DNA of 64,000 bases from Pedobacter cryotolerans (GTDB lineage: Bacteria > Bacteroidota > Bacteroidia > Sphingobacteriales > Sphingobacteriaceae): the NCBI RefSeq assembly GCF_005116475.1, contig NZ_SWBO01000004.1:372001-436000 (forward strand). The letters run 5' to 3'. Below the pieces are notes generated by a model. The model saw nothing but the letters and a program-made list of their open reading frames with translations. It made no database searches and was not told where the DNA came from. Every line of letters begins with the position of its first letter. The stretch's first letter is position 1. Positions 35,369 through 43,498 of this stretch are shown here, piece by piece. Both the position numbers and the translations under genes were made by a program.

Positions 35369-35607
35369 ACTCCATGGCTGGTGTCTCCACCAGCCAATTG
35401 ATTCCATAGCTAGTTTGTTATTGTATCAAGTCAATTTAATATATTTCAATTATCTCTATATAAAGTTATATCTTATGGACTGGTGAGGACACCAGCCAAG
35501 GAAAAATAGTATATTTCAATTATCTCTACTCCATGGCTGGTGTCCCCACCAGCCAACTGACTCAATTATCTACATCTTATGGACTGGTGAGGACACCAGC
35601 CAAGGAA
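35369..35607. repeat. Tandem hairpin repeat (GGCTGGTG/CACCAGCC), two composite copies
   Basis: Four hairpins occur: GGCTGGTG-TCTC-CACCAGCC (35376-35395), a CTGGTG/CACCAG stem with a bulged A outside it (35477-35497), GGCTGGTG-TCCC-CACCAGCC (35535-35554), and a second CTGGTG/CACCAG hairpin (35581-35601). Hairpins 1+2 and 3+4 form two copies of one composite: the flanks (ACTCCATGGCTGG before the first, CTTATGGACTGG before the second, CAGCCAAGGAA after the second) are identical. Copy 2 has a shorter interior. The unequal spacing and palindromic units rule out a CRISPR array. Confidence 0.85.
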
Positions 35608-35636
35608 TAAAATAGTAGCAAAACATTTTGTTTTTA

Positions 35637-35710
35637 AACCCGGTTGAAGTGGAAATCTCCCGATCCGATTTTTATCGGAACAATCGGGAATTGAAACGGA
35701 AAACGGGACT
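35637..35710. repeat. Nested stem-loop element
   Basis: TCCCGAT (35658-35664) pairs with ATCGGGA (35683-35689), and immediately inside CCGAT (35665-35669) pairs with ATCGG (35674-35678) around TTTT, with a 4-base bulge on the right. The flanks AACCCGGTTGAAG and AAACGGGACTG add a further imperfect outer pairing. It resembles a dispersed element I have seen in other Bacteroidota intergenic regions. Confidence 0.6.
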
Positions 35711-35850
35711 GAACTAACCCATGGAATGCTGAAAATCCTTTTCTAAATTTTAGATATATTTATAAATCACATAACCGATTATTTACATAATTACAACTAA
35801 CTAGATTTAGCCTAAATTTTCTATCTTGTGCGAACCAAATTGTTATCATC

Positions 35851-37767
35851 ATGAAAAAAATCTCCCTTTTACTTCTAATCACTTTCTTTGCGTTAACCTC
35901 ATTTGCCCAAACTGATATAAATATGGGCATTATACCCGCACCTGTTTCGATTAAAAAAAATAACGGGATCTTTTTATTAGATAAAACTGTAGCATTAATT
36001 AGTAATGAAACAGCAAATGCCAAAACTGCAGATTTATTAAATGCATTTATAGTTAAAAAAGGTGGATTTGCATTAATAGAAGCCAAGTCGACTACAAATG
36101 GTCAAAAAGCAATTGTGTTAACGTCGGTAGGTGCCGATAAGCTTCCAACTGAAGGTTATAAGATTCAAATCACAAAAGACCAAATTAAAGTTGTTGGTAA
36201 AGATGCCGGTTTGTTTTATGCAGTACAATCTTTAATGCAATTGATGCCAGATAAAAAGGATGATAAAATAACAATTCAAACGGCAGAAATTACAGATTAT
36301 CCTCGTTTTAAATATCGTGGAATGCATTTAGATGTTTCTCGTCATTACTTTCCGTTATCGTTCATCAAAAAATATATAGATATTTTAGCGATGTATAAAA
36401 TCAATACTTTTCATTGGCATTTAACTGATGATCAGGGTTGGAGAATTGAAATTAAACAATATCCTAAATTAACATCGGTTGGTGCCAAAAGAAGCGGAAC
36501 AATTGTTGGAAATTATCCAGGTACTGGCGGGACAGATAATATTCCTCACGATGGTTTTTATACACAAGAAGAAGCAAAGCAGGTAATTGCTTATGCTGCA
36601 TCTAAATACATTAATGTGGTTCCAGAAATAGAAATGCCTGGTCATGCTTCTGCTGCAATTGCGGCCTATCCAGAATTGAGTGCTTTTCCTGAAAGAGATA
36701 CTTGGGTTGGTGAAAAAGCGCCTTGGAGTGGTGATAGAAAGGGCAAACAAGTACAGCAAACCTGGGGTGTTTTTGATGATGTTTTTGTACCTACAGACAA
36801 TACGTTTAAGTTTTTAGAGAATGTTTTAGACGAAGTGATCGCTTTATTTCCATCAAAATATATCCACATTGGTGGAGATGAATGTCCGAAAGAATATTGG
36901 AAACAATCTGAGTTTTGCCAAAAGTTTATTAAGGATAATAATTTAAAAGATGAACACGGCTTACAAAGTTATTTTATCCAAAGAATAGAAAAACATGTGA
37001 ATGCCAAAGGCAGATCAATAATTGGATGGGATGAGATTTTAGAAGGTGGTTTGGCGCCAAACGCAACGGTAATGAGTTGGAGAGGAGAAGCAGGTGGAAT
37101 AGAAGCAGCCAAACAAAATCACGATGTAATTATGACGCCGGGATCTGCAGGGTTATATTTTGATCATAAAGCATCGGCCTCGCCAGATGAGCCTTTAACT
37201 ATTAGTGGTTTGGGTACTGGTTTTTCTAATTTTCATAAAGTTTATAATTACGATCCTGTTCCTGCGGTTTTAACGGCTGAACAGAAAAAATATATTGTTG
37301 GTGTACAAGCAAACGTATGGACAGAATATATGGAAACGCCTAGTAAGGTTGAGTACATGATTTTTCCGAAAATTTATTCGCTTGCCGAAATAGCATGGAC
37401 ACCAGTGGAGAAAAAAGACCTCAAGAATTTTACGGAAGAAAGAGTGCCAATGCACTTGGCAAAATTAGACCAAACGAATACTAATTACTGGGTTCCCGTA
37501 CCAATTGGGCAGCCAGAAAAGGTATTAAATGGAGATAGCTTTACGATAGATTTGAAAGCTCCTATTGCTGGTGCTAAAATTTATTATACATTAGATAATT
37601 ATCGTCCATCAGAAAATGCTACAGCTTATACAAATGCAATTAAAGTAACTGTACCTCAAGGACAGAAAAAGATACTTAAAACTATCGTGGTAACACCTAG
37701 CGGAAAAAGAAGTGTAGTTAGCGAAACCATTTTAAACAATGGAGCGACAGACGTAAAAACAAAATAA
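35851..37767 (+). CDS. Beta-N-acetylhexosaminidase (GH20)
   Basis: This 638-residue enzyme has a signal peptide (about 1-20, ending SFAQ), a GH20b N-terminal domain (about 25-140), a catalytic TIM barrel opening YRGMHLDVSRHYFPLSFIKKY, and the catalytic Asp-Glu pair in HIGGDECPK. A C-terminal domain of about 100 residues (chitobiase-like) follows. It removes terminal beta-linked N-acetylhexosamines from glycans or peptidoglycan in the periplasm or at the surface. Confidence 0.95.
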   Translation: MKKISLLLLITFFALTSFAQTDINMGIIPAPVSIKKNNGIFLLDKTVALISNETANAKTADLLNAFIVKKGGFALIEAKSTTNGQKAIVLTSVGADKLPTEGYKIQITKDQIKVVGKDAGLFYAVQSLMQLMPDKKDDKITIQTAEITDYPRFKYRGMHLDVSRHYFPLSFIKKYIDILAMYKINTFHWHLTDDQGWRIEIKQYPKLTSVGAKRSGTIVGNYPGTGGTDNIPHDGFYTQEEAKQVIAYAASKYINVVPEIEMPGHASAAIAAYPELSAFPERDTWVGEKAPWSGDRKGKQVQQTWGVFDDVFVPTDNTFKFLENVLDEVIALFPSKYIHIGGDECPKEYWKQSEFCQKFIKDNNLKDEHGLQSYFIQRIEKHVNAKGRSIIGWDEILEGGLAPNATVMSWRGEAGGIEAAKQNHDVIMTPGSAGLYFDHKASASPDEPLTISGLGTGFSNFHKVYNYDPVPAVLTAEQKKYIVGVQANVWTEYMETPSKVEYMIFPKIYSLAEIAWTPVEKKDLKNFTEERVPMHLAKLDQTNTNYWVPVPIGQPEKVLNGDSFTIDLKAPIAGAKIYYTLDNYRPSENATAYTNAIKVTVPQGQKKILKTIVVTPSGKRSVVSETILNNGATDVKTK

Positions 37768-37824
37768 ATTTTGTTAAAAAGGGTTAAAAGCTATAAATTG
37801 GATAAATAAAATTGATGACATCAA

Positions 37825-38439
37825 ATGAAATTAAATAATGCCTTTAAATCTCTTTATTTAGGATTGGTAGCAATTAGCTTTTTATTCGCTTGTACAAGTG
37901 ATGAAAAGCCTGTAACAACAGCTAAAACAGAAGTTGCACCAGTATCAAAAAATCCTTTTCCTTTTTATAAAAGCATTGAGATAAAGCCTGGTTTTAATTT
38001 TGAAGTGGTGAGCTGGGGCAAAGGAATTGACACTCTAGGGGGCTATTTAATTCTAATGTCTGATTCTTTAAAAAACAATTACAAATCAATTTCGGTTGAG
38101 CGTGAAGGTGTTATTTCGGAAGCTTGGAATATGGATTTAGACAATGATGGTAATCCTGAAATTTATATCCAATACTTAATCAGAAAAAATACAAATGACC
38201 TCAATGTTTACGAGTACGCAAATAATGGATTTAATAAAATTAGCTTCCCTGGTTTAAGTAGCGAAAATAAGAAAGGCTATAAAGGAGATGATCAATTTTA
38301 TATTAAAAATGGCGATTTATTTCGTACAGTACCTATTGTAACAATTGATAGTGGAAAAACAACCACTTTGGTTAAAACATTACAATATAGCTTAAGAGGA
38401 AATAGTTTTGCGGCAAGCGAGGTTAAGTATAAAGAATAA
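37825..38439 (+). CDS. Unknown lipoprotein with a calcium-loop-like motif
   Basis: A 204-residue protein with a lipoprotein signal (lipobox LFAC near residue 24). It includes WNMDLDNDGNPEIYIQY (about 95-110), a VCBS/FG-GAP-like DxDxDG loop. Otherwise I do not recognise it. It follows the hexosaminidase by 57 bases on the same strand and may be co-transcribed. No signs of transfer. Confidence 0.75.
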   Translation: MKLNNAFKSLYLGLVAISFLFACTSDEKPVTTAKTEVAPVSKNPFPFYKSIEIKPGFNFEVVSWGKGIDTLGGYLILMSDSLKNNYKSISVEREGVISEAWNMDLDNDGNPEIYIQYLIRKNTNDLNVYEYANNGFNKISFPGLSSENKKGYKGDDQFYIKNGDLFRTVPIVTIDSGKTTTLVKTLQYSLRGNSFAASEVKYKE

Positions 38440-38440
38440 A

Positions 38441-38600
38441 GCAGTTTTCAGTTTTCAGTTGTCTGTTAACAATTTGTGGTTTACAGTAATCACTTCCTAT
38501 CTATTATTTTCGGCAGATGGAGTTAAATATAGTAAAGCCATGAACTGAAAAAACAATTAATTTTATTAAACCATAACTTAAAATTTTAAACTACCAACTG
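38441..38600. repeat. Degenerate CAGTTTT / AACTGAAAA word region
   Basis: The left end is CAGTTTTCAGTTTTCAGTT (38444-38462). The right end has AACTGAAAAAACAA (about 38543) and CCAACTG (about 38594), which are loosely inverted copies. It is convergent between the lipoprotein and the DUF922 gene and has no coding potential. Confidence 0.55.
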
Positions 38601-38601
38601 T

Positions 38602-39156
38602 TTACTGATACTTATTTAATTGATCTTGTATGTAATTATCCCAACGTGCTTGCGCTTCTAAATCAGATCCATGTTTGGTTTCAACATCATATCTGCTTTG
38701 CATTTCGCTGTAATATTTACTTACTCTGTTAGCATTTGCCTGTATTAATCTTTTGTAATTTGAAATGGTATATCTCTGAAAACGTACTTGGTTTTCTCCT
38801 TCTTTTAAAAGTAGGTAATTGATATTTACATGACCTTGCTCGTGATTTAAAAGCTGCCTGCTAATTTTTCTATTTGCAATTCTTTCGGGTTTAACCCAAG
38901 ATTGATCCGGAACAACTCCGCCAGTAAACTTAAAATCTATATGCAAATTGTTTCCACTTATTTTGGAATTGTAGCTGTAATGCCAATTAGTTACCGTTAA
39001 TGCTGCATAAGCAGATCTTCTATCTGGCTTAGCCAAAAAATGAGTTTCCCAATCTACTTGTTCAGGAACTATGTCTTGCTGTGTTTTAAAAGAAAACAGC
39101 AATGAGCTAACGAGTATAAATAAATAGCTTAATGTAGAGGTCTTAACGTTTTTCAT
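38602..39156 (-). CDS. DUF922 protein, putative zinc protease
   Basis: The 184-residue exported protein has a signal peptide (about 1-25) and the sequence LLNHEQGHVNINYLL (about 103-117), an HExxH-like zinc motif (HEQGH), which is characteristic of DUF922. This suggests a small periplasmic metalloprotease. Activity is untested as far as I know. It lies 40 bases downstream of the sigma-factor/membrane-protein pair and may share its transcript. Confidence 0.8.
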   Translation of the reverse strand: MKNVKTSTLSYLFILVSSLLFSFKTQQDIVPEQVDWETHFLAKPDRRSAYAALTVTNWHYSYNSKISGNNLHIDFKFTGGVVPDQSWVKPERIANRKISRQLLNHEQGHVNINYLLLKEGENQVRFQRYTISNYKRLIQANANRVSKYYSEMQSRYDVETKHGSDLEAQARWDNYIQDQLNKYQ

Positions 39157-39196
39157 TCAATTTTATAGAACGAAAGCCGTGCCAAATAATTGTATT

Positions 39197-39787
39197 TTAT
39201 TTCAACTGTCCGCCTATGCGTTCAAATTTTTCAATTAGCAAAGCAATTCGCTCTTTGTCTCGTTTAATTACTGCTTTTCTTACTAATGTAGAACAGAAAA
39301 TCATCCAACCAAAACTTACTACGATAGCTAATACTTGCATCCAAAATTCTAAATGAGCCAAAATTTCTACAAAATAGAATATCATTCCTAAAGAAAGTGC
39401 AATCGCATAAAACCAATAAAGCCTATTGTATAATGCAAAACGATTTAATTGATATTGTTTTAGGCTTGCAATAAATTCATTCGGATTTGCTGTAAAATCG
39501 TTTTTGGCAATAAGACGATGTTGATTATAAAGAATGATGGTGTAAACAGCTATGGAAACGATGATAATGCTGATACCAGCATGGGTTGTCCAACTTTGTA
39601 CATCATAAAATATCCATAACATAGCCATAGCTACAATTGATAGCGCCATACCAGCAAGGTTTAAAAGAGATCTTGTACGCATACCATTTACATCCTTTTT
39701 TACTTGCTTAAGCATTTCATCGGCAGAAATTTTTACATCAACCGTATGCTTAGCCCAAAGTGCTTCTATTTGATCAAATTCTTGCAT
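39197..39787 (-). CDS. Four-helix membrane protein linked to the ECF sigma factor
   Basis: This 196-residue protein has an N-terminal cytoplasmic part (about 1-35), four transmembrane helices (about 38-62, 68-88, 116-140, 146-170) and a basic C-terminal tail. Its ATG lies inside the end of the sigma gene (14-base overlap), so translation is probably coupled. Location and coupling suggest an anti-sigma role, but there is no recognisable ZAS zinc motif (HxxxCxxC). Confidence 0.75.
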   Translation of the reverse strand: MQEFDQIEALWAKHTVDVKISADEMLKQVKKDVNGMRTRSLLNLAGMALSIVAMAMLWIFYDVQSWTTHAGISIIIVSIAVYTIILYNQHRLIAKNDFTANPNEFIASLKQYQLNRFALYNRLYWFYAIALSLGMIFYFVEILAHLEFWMQVLAIVVSFGWMIFCSTLVRKAVIKRDKERIALLIEKFERIGGQLK

Positions 39788-40271
39788 GTTGATTGTATAT
39801 TTCAGTCAGTTTTTGTTTAATACGATGAATTTTTACTCTTAAGTTTCCTTCGCTAATACCAGAAATATCTGCTATTTCGTTGTATGGAAGTTCATCTAAT
39901 ACCATGGTTATAATTAAACGATCATTTTCTTCTAACAAAGAGATCGATTTGTAAAGTAGTGCTACTTGTTCGTTCTTTTCAGAAAATTCTTCAATCTTAT
40001 TCTCGATAATATTCTCCGTTAATTCATCTTTTGCCTGCCTTTTTTCAGAGCGCAAATAAGTGAGACAGGTGTTTACAGCAATGCGATAAATCCAAGTAGA
40101 TATGAGTGATTTGTTTCTAAACTTATCCAGATTTTGCCAAACCTTTAAAAAAGTTTCTTGTAGCAGGTCATTAGCAGAATCTTTATCGCCAGTGTAACCA
40201 TAGCACAAATGGAAAATCTTTTTAGAATTTTTATCAAATATTTCCTTAAAAAGTTGATCCTTCAGATCCAT
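39774..40271 (-). CDS. ECF-type RNA polymerase sigma factor
   Basis: The 165-residue protein has sigma-70 region 2 (about 20-85; GDKDSANDLLQETFLKVWQ, STWIYRIAVNTCLTYLRSEK) and region 4 (about 110-160; DELPYNEIADISGISEGNLRVKIHRIKQKL). It should direct RNA polymerase to a specific regulon. The following gene, overlapping by 14 bases, is a membrane protein that could hold it inactive. Its own promoter is not recognisable as the usual TAnnTTTG type, which would fit autoregulation. The start is the ATG at 40271. Confidence 0.93.
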   Translation of the reverse strand: MDLKDQLFKEIFDKNSKKIFHLCYGYTGDKDSANDLLQETFLKVWQNLDKFRNKSLISTWIYRIAVNTCLTYLRSEKRQAKDELTENIIENKIEEFSEKNEQVALLYKSISLLEENDRLIITMVLDELPYNEIADISGISEGNLRVKIHRIKQKLTEIYNQHARI

Positions 40272-40574
40272 TAAATGATGTTTTTATAAATATTAGATAA
40301 AAATAGTGTTAATTTGTTACATGTAAATGTTAACCAAAATTAATAAAAGTTTGCTTGATACGCTCAAAACTTTAATTTTGTCAAACAGAGGGAAATACTT
40401 TAAAATCGCATGGTTTATTTTGTGTGTAAATTGTTTTTTCAGCTTTATAAATTCCAAATTATAAAATTTAATTTAAGCCAAATATAAATTTACACTATCA
40501 ATTTAAAAGATGTGTTAGCATTAAAGCATCATCAAAAACTTTTAATTTGAGCTCAATACCTTAAAAAAAAATAA
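40272..40574. other. Divergent intergenic region, 303 bp
   Basis: The region between the ECF sigma gene and the symporter contains one clear plus-strand promoter (40350-40380) and a TTACATGTAA palindrome (40317-40326). Nothing coding is seen. The leader from the promoter to the symporter ATG is about 190 nt, long for this window. Confidence 0.65.
40350..40380 (+). promoter_or_regulatory. Promoter of the symporter operon
   Basis: TTTG (40350-40353), exactly 19 bases, TAATTTTG (40373-40380): a full match to the Bacteroidota consensus. Confidence 0.78.
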
Positions 40575-41996
40575 ATGAGAAAAAACAAAATTGGGCTGAT
40601 CACCTTAATTTTCATCACTATTGCCATCTTATTAACGGTTTTAAACCAATTTAATATCGTTCATCTTTCAGAACTTTTTTTAATGCCAATGCGCTGGACA
40701 TTAGCTTTGGTTTTAATCATATATGCTACGGTTAAGAAAAATCTTACTACCTGGATATTAATTTGTATGATTTTAGGTGTATTTGTTGGGCTAGATTTTC
40801 CAAATGTGGCTGCTGCTTTACATCCACTAAGTAAAGGTTTTATTAAATTGGTAAAAACCATTGTTGGTCCAATACTTTTCGGAACCTTGGTTTATGGTAT
40901 TGCTGGTCATTCAGATTTAAAACAAGTGGGCAGAATGGCATGGAAATCTATGCTTTATTTCTTTTGTGCAACATCTTGTGCTATTTTTATTGGTTTAGCC
41001 GTAATAAATATTACTCATGCAGGTGTTGGTGTAGATATTACGCAAATGCCTAAAGAAGAATTGCCTACAGCAAAAATCGTTGATACTAGTTTAGAAAAAC
41101 TACCAGAAAATGTACATGGAATTTATAAGTTCACTAATTTTATTTACGAACTGTTTCCAGAAAACGTAATTAAATCAATGTACGAAAATAAGGTTTTGCA
41201 AATCGTTGTATTTTCTGTGCTTTTTGGTATTGGTTTAGCAATGGTTGAGGAAAAGAAGCGAAAGCCACTCGTAGATTTTGCCGAAAGTTTGTCGGAGGTA
41301 ATGTTTAAGTTTACCAATATCATTATGTATTTCGCACCAATTGGTGTAGGTGCTGCAATGGCTTATACGGTTGGGCATTTAGGGATAGATATCTTAAAAA
41401 ACCTATTCATGTTGTTGGGTTCGCTTTACATTGCATTAATCATATTCGTAATGTTGGTATTTGTGCCCATTATGCTTTTCTTAAAAATTCCAATTAAAAA
41501 CTTCATTAAGGCTGTTAAAGAGCCTGTTTCTATCGCATTTGCAACAACCAGTTCTGATGCAGCATTGCCTAAGGCAATGAGCAACATGGAGAAATTTGGT
41601 GTGCCACGTAAAATTGTATCTTTTGTAATTCCGACGGGTTACAGCTTTAATTTAGATGGAACATCATTATATCTTTCGCTAGCATCTATTTTTGTAGCAC
41701 AAGCTGCAGGTATGGATTTAAGTATTGGTCAGCAATTGGCTATTGCTTTTACGTTGATGATTACCAGTAAAGGTGTGGCAGCTGTGCCAAGAGCTTCATT
41801 AATTGTATTAATTGCAACAGCAGAGCAGTTTGGTTTGCCAGTATTTATCATTGCAGCTATTTTAGGTATTGATGAGTTAATGGATATGGCCAGAACATCG
41901 GTAAATGTAATTGGTAATTGTTTAGCAACAGTTGTAATTGCTAAATGGGAGAAAGAATTTGATAATAATGCAGCACAAAATTTTGTAGAAGATTAA
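40575..41996 (+). CDS. Dicarboxylate/amino-acid:cation symporter (DAACS family)
   Basis: This 473-residue inner-membrane protein has about eight transmembrane helices and the DAACS signature TTSSDAALPKAMSNME, followed by FVIPTGYSFNLDGTSLYLSLASIFVAQAAG (start of the second re-entrant region). It imports C4-dicarboxylates or acidic amino acids with protons or sodium. The two small paralogues downstream (gaps of 1 and 39 bases) probably belong to the same transcript. Confidence 0.92.
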   Translation: MRKNKIGLITLIFITIAILLTVLNQFNIVHLSELFLMPMRWTLALVLIIYATVKKNLTTWILICMILGVFVGLDFPNVAAALHPLSKGFIKLVKTIVGPILFGTLVYGIAGHSDLKQVGRMAWKSMLYFFCATSCAIFIGLAVINITHAGVGVDITQMPKEELPTAKIVDTSLEKLPENVHGIYKFTNFIYELFPENVIKSMYENKVLQIVVFSVLFGIGLAMVEEKKRKPLVDFAESLSEVMFKFTNIIMYFAPIGVGAAMAYTVGHLGIDILKNLFMLLGSLYIALIIFVMLVFVPIMLFLKIPIKNFIKAVKEPVSIAFATTSSDAALPKAMSNMEKFGVPRKIVSFVIPTGYSFNLDGTSLYLSLASIFVAQAAGMDLSIGQQLAIAFTLMITSKGVAAVPRASLIVLIATAEQFGLPVFIIAAILGIDELMDMARTSVNVIGNCLATVVIAKWEKEFDNNAAQNFVED

Positions 41997-41997
41997 C

Positions 41998-42510
41998 ATG
42001 TCAAGTAGAGGAAAAAAAATATTTTTAGCATCAACCATTATTATTCCATTTTTAATTTACGCCATCGTTTATTATGCGCCAATTATTCGTAATGCACCTT
42101 TTAAAGCAAAAGAATTTGTCTCGCTAGAATATAAATGGGGCATAGGTAGCAATTTAGAAAACTCTTATAATTCTGCCACAGGCGAGTATAAATACTACAA
42201 TAGAAACGATTCATTAATTGTTACTAAACTGATGTTAAACGAGCGTGATAAAAAGTTTTTAGATAGTAATGCTGATGAACAGGGATTTTGGAATTTACCT
42301 GATATTGTAGCCAATACCGAAGCAGATGTTCAGCAATCTAAAGCGTTAAGGTATTTCATGAAGTTTAATTATGAGACCAAATCTAAAGAAGTAACTTATT
42401 TGTCTGATTTTAGTGGTAACCCACGAATGCGTGGTGCTGCTGCTCAAATGCAAAAAGTTATTGAGCAAAAATTGGTTGACTTAGAGGAGCGTTCAAAAGA
42501 GAATAAATAA
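41998..42510 (+). CDS. Small membrane-anchored protein of unknown function (paralogue 1)
   Basis: A 170-residue protein with one N-terminal transmembrane anchor (about 10-28) and an exported domain of about 140 residues. It contains KEFVSLEYKWGIGSNLENSYNSATGEYKY (about 38-66). The next gene encodes a paralogue with the same length and layout. It starts one base after the symporter stop. No known family. Confidence 0.75.
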   Translation: MSSRGKKIFLASTIIIPFLIYAIVYYAPIIRNAPFKAKEFVSLEYKWGIGSNLENSYNSATGEYKYYNRNDSLIVTKLMLNERDKKFLDSNADEQGFWNLPDIVANTEADVQQSKALRYFMKFNYETKSKEVTYLSDFSGNPRMRGAAAQMQKVIEQKLVDLEERSKENK

Positions 42511-42549
42511 GCTACATCACTTAAAATAAATCCAACTTAGGTATCGCAA

Positions 42550-43062
42550 ATGTTATCCCGAATTAAAAAAAATATTTCTTTTATTGCTACCGTAGTTGTT
42601 ATTATCATCATCAGCATTGCTGGATATTTTGTAATTAACAAACAAAAAGGACCTTTCTCTGCATCAGAATTGGTTTCTATTGAGTACAAATGGGGCTTAG
42701 GAGATAGTTTGGTTAATGCTTATAATTCTGCATCAGGCAATTATCAATATTTAGATAATAGAGATTCGTTGATTACAAAAAAATTAAAGCTTAGAGCAAA
42801 TAACATCATTTTTATACACAGCAAGGCAAATGAACTAGATTTATGGACTTTGCCGAATGTGATTGCTAATAAAAATGCCAACTTAAAAACAGATCAAACA
42901 TTACGCTACGAAATCATTTTTAACTATGAAACTAAAGTTAAAAAAATCGTTTTTTTAACAAATTACGACGAGGATATGTGGGTTTTAGATCGTGTTAGCC
43001 AGTTGCAAAAAACAATCAAATCTACCATTGATGAAGTGGAAGATAGGTACACTAATCCTTAA
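42550..43062 (+). CDS. Small membrane-anchored protein of unknown function (paralogue 2)
   Basis: This protein is also 170 residues, with an N-terminal anchor (about 10-28) and an exported domain containing SELVSIEYKWGLGDSLVNAYNSASGNYQY at the same position as in paralogue 1. RDSLI, FNYETK, and YEIIF/YFMKF also align, so these are tandem duplicates. It lies 39 bases after the first copy. No known family. Confidence 0.75.
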   Translation: MLSRIKKNISFIATVVVIIIISIAGYFVINKQKGPFSASELVSIEYKWGLGDSLVNAYNSASGNYQYLDNRDSLITKKLKLRANNIIFIHSKANELDLWTLPNVIANKNANLKTDQTLRYEIIFNYETKVKKIVFLTNYDEDMWVLDRVSQLQKTIKSTIDEVEDRYTNP

Positions 43063-43102
43063 CATTTCTTAACAAAAAGTATTGCCCTATTTAAAAAGTT
43101 AA

Positions 43103-43128
43103 TTCGTACATTTACGATATATTCGTAA
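43103..43128. promoter_or_regulatory. Predicted BlaI-type operator
   Basis: TTACGA (43112-43117) and TCGTAA (43123-43128) form a perfect inverted repeat around TATAT, and a third half-site TTCGTA lies at 43103-43108. The palindrome ends 3 bases before the BlaI-like ATG and overlaps a TACATTTA sequence (43107-43114), a one-mismatch -7 element. This placement fits autorepression. Confidence 0.6.
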
Positions 43129-43131
43129 TTA

Positions 43132-43494
43132 ATGGAAAAGTTAACTTTACAAGAGGAAGAAGCAATGCTGGCTATTTGGCAAGTTGGGGCAGGTTTTATA
43201 AAAGATTTTATGGATGTGATGCCAGAACCTAAACCACCTTATACTACACTTGCATCTACAGTAAAAAATTTAGAGCGTAAAGGTTTTCTTAAAAGTGAAA
43301 GATTTGCGAATGCGAATAGGTATAGCGCAAAAGTGAAAGAAGAAGCTTACAAAAAACGTTTCATGAAAGGTTTTGTAAACAACTATTTCCAAAATTCATA
43401 TAAGGAATTGGTCGCTTTTTTTGCTAAAGACAATAAAATAAGTGCAGATGAATTGAAGGAGATTATCAATTTGATCGAAAACCCTAAAAAATAA
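43132..43494 (+). CDS. BlaI/MecI-family transcriptional repressor
   Basis: The 120-residue protein has an N-terminal winged helix (LTLQEEEAMLAIWQVG, about 4-19; PYTTLASTVKNLERKGFLKSE) and a C-terminal helical dimerisation part. The family binds palindromic operators and is inactivated by proteolysis triggered by a BlaR1-type receptor. The following gene is such a receptor, 4 bases downstream. No beta-lactamase is nearby, so the regulated target is unknown and the gene should not be read as a resistance marker. Confidence 0.92.
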   Translation: MEKLTLQEEEAMLAIWQVGAGFIKDFMDVMPEPKPPYTTLASTVKNLERKGFLKSERFANANRYSAKVKEEAYKKRFMKGFVNNYFQNSYKELVAFFAKDNKISADELKEIINLIENPKK

Positions 43495-43498
43495 TCTT

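Larger units (their letters stand above)
35247..35850. other. Intergenic region with hairpin repeats, 604 bp
   Basis: No gene is visible between trxB and the hexosaminidase. It holds the trxB terminator, the tandem GGCTGGTG hairpins, a nested stem-loop (35637-35710) and a short AT-rich stretch that must contain the hexosaminidase promoter, which I could not identify with confidence. Confidence 0.7.

Noticed and set aside
35369..35607. Regularly repeated hairpins that could be taken for a small CRISPR array
   Set aside because: The units are palindromic, the spacing is unequal (about 104, 54 and 46 bp) and the inter-hairpin sequences are partly copies of each other, not unique spacers.
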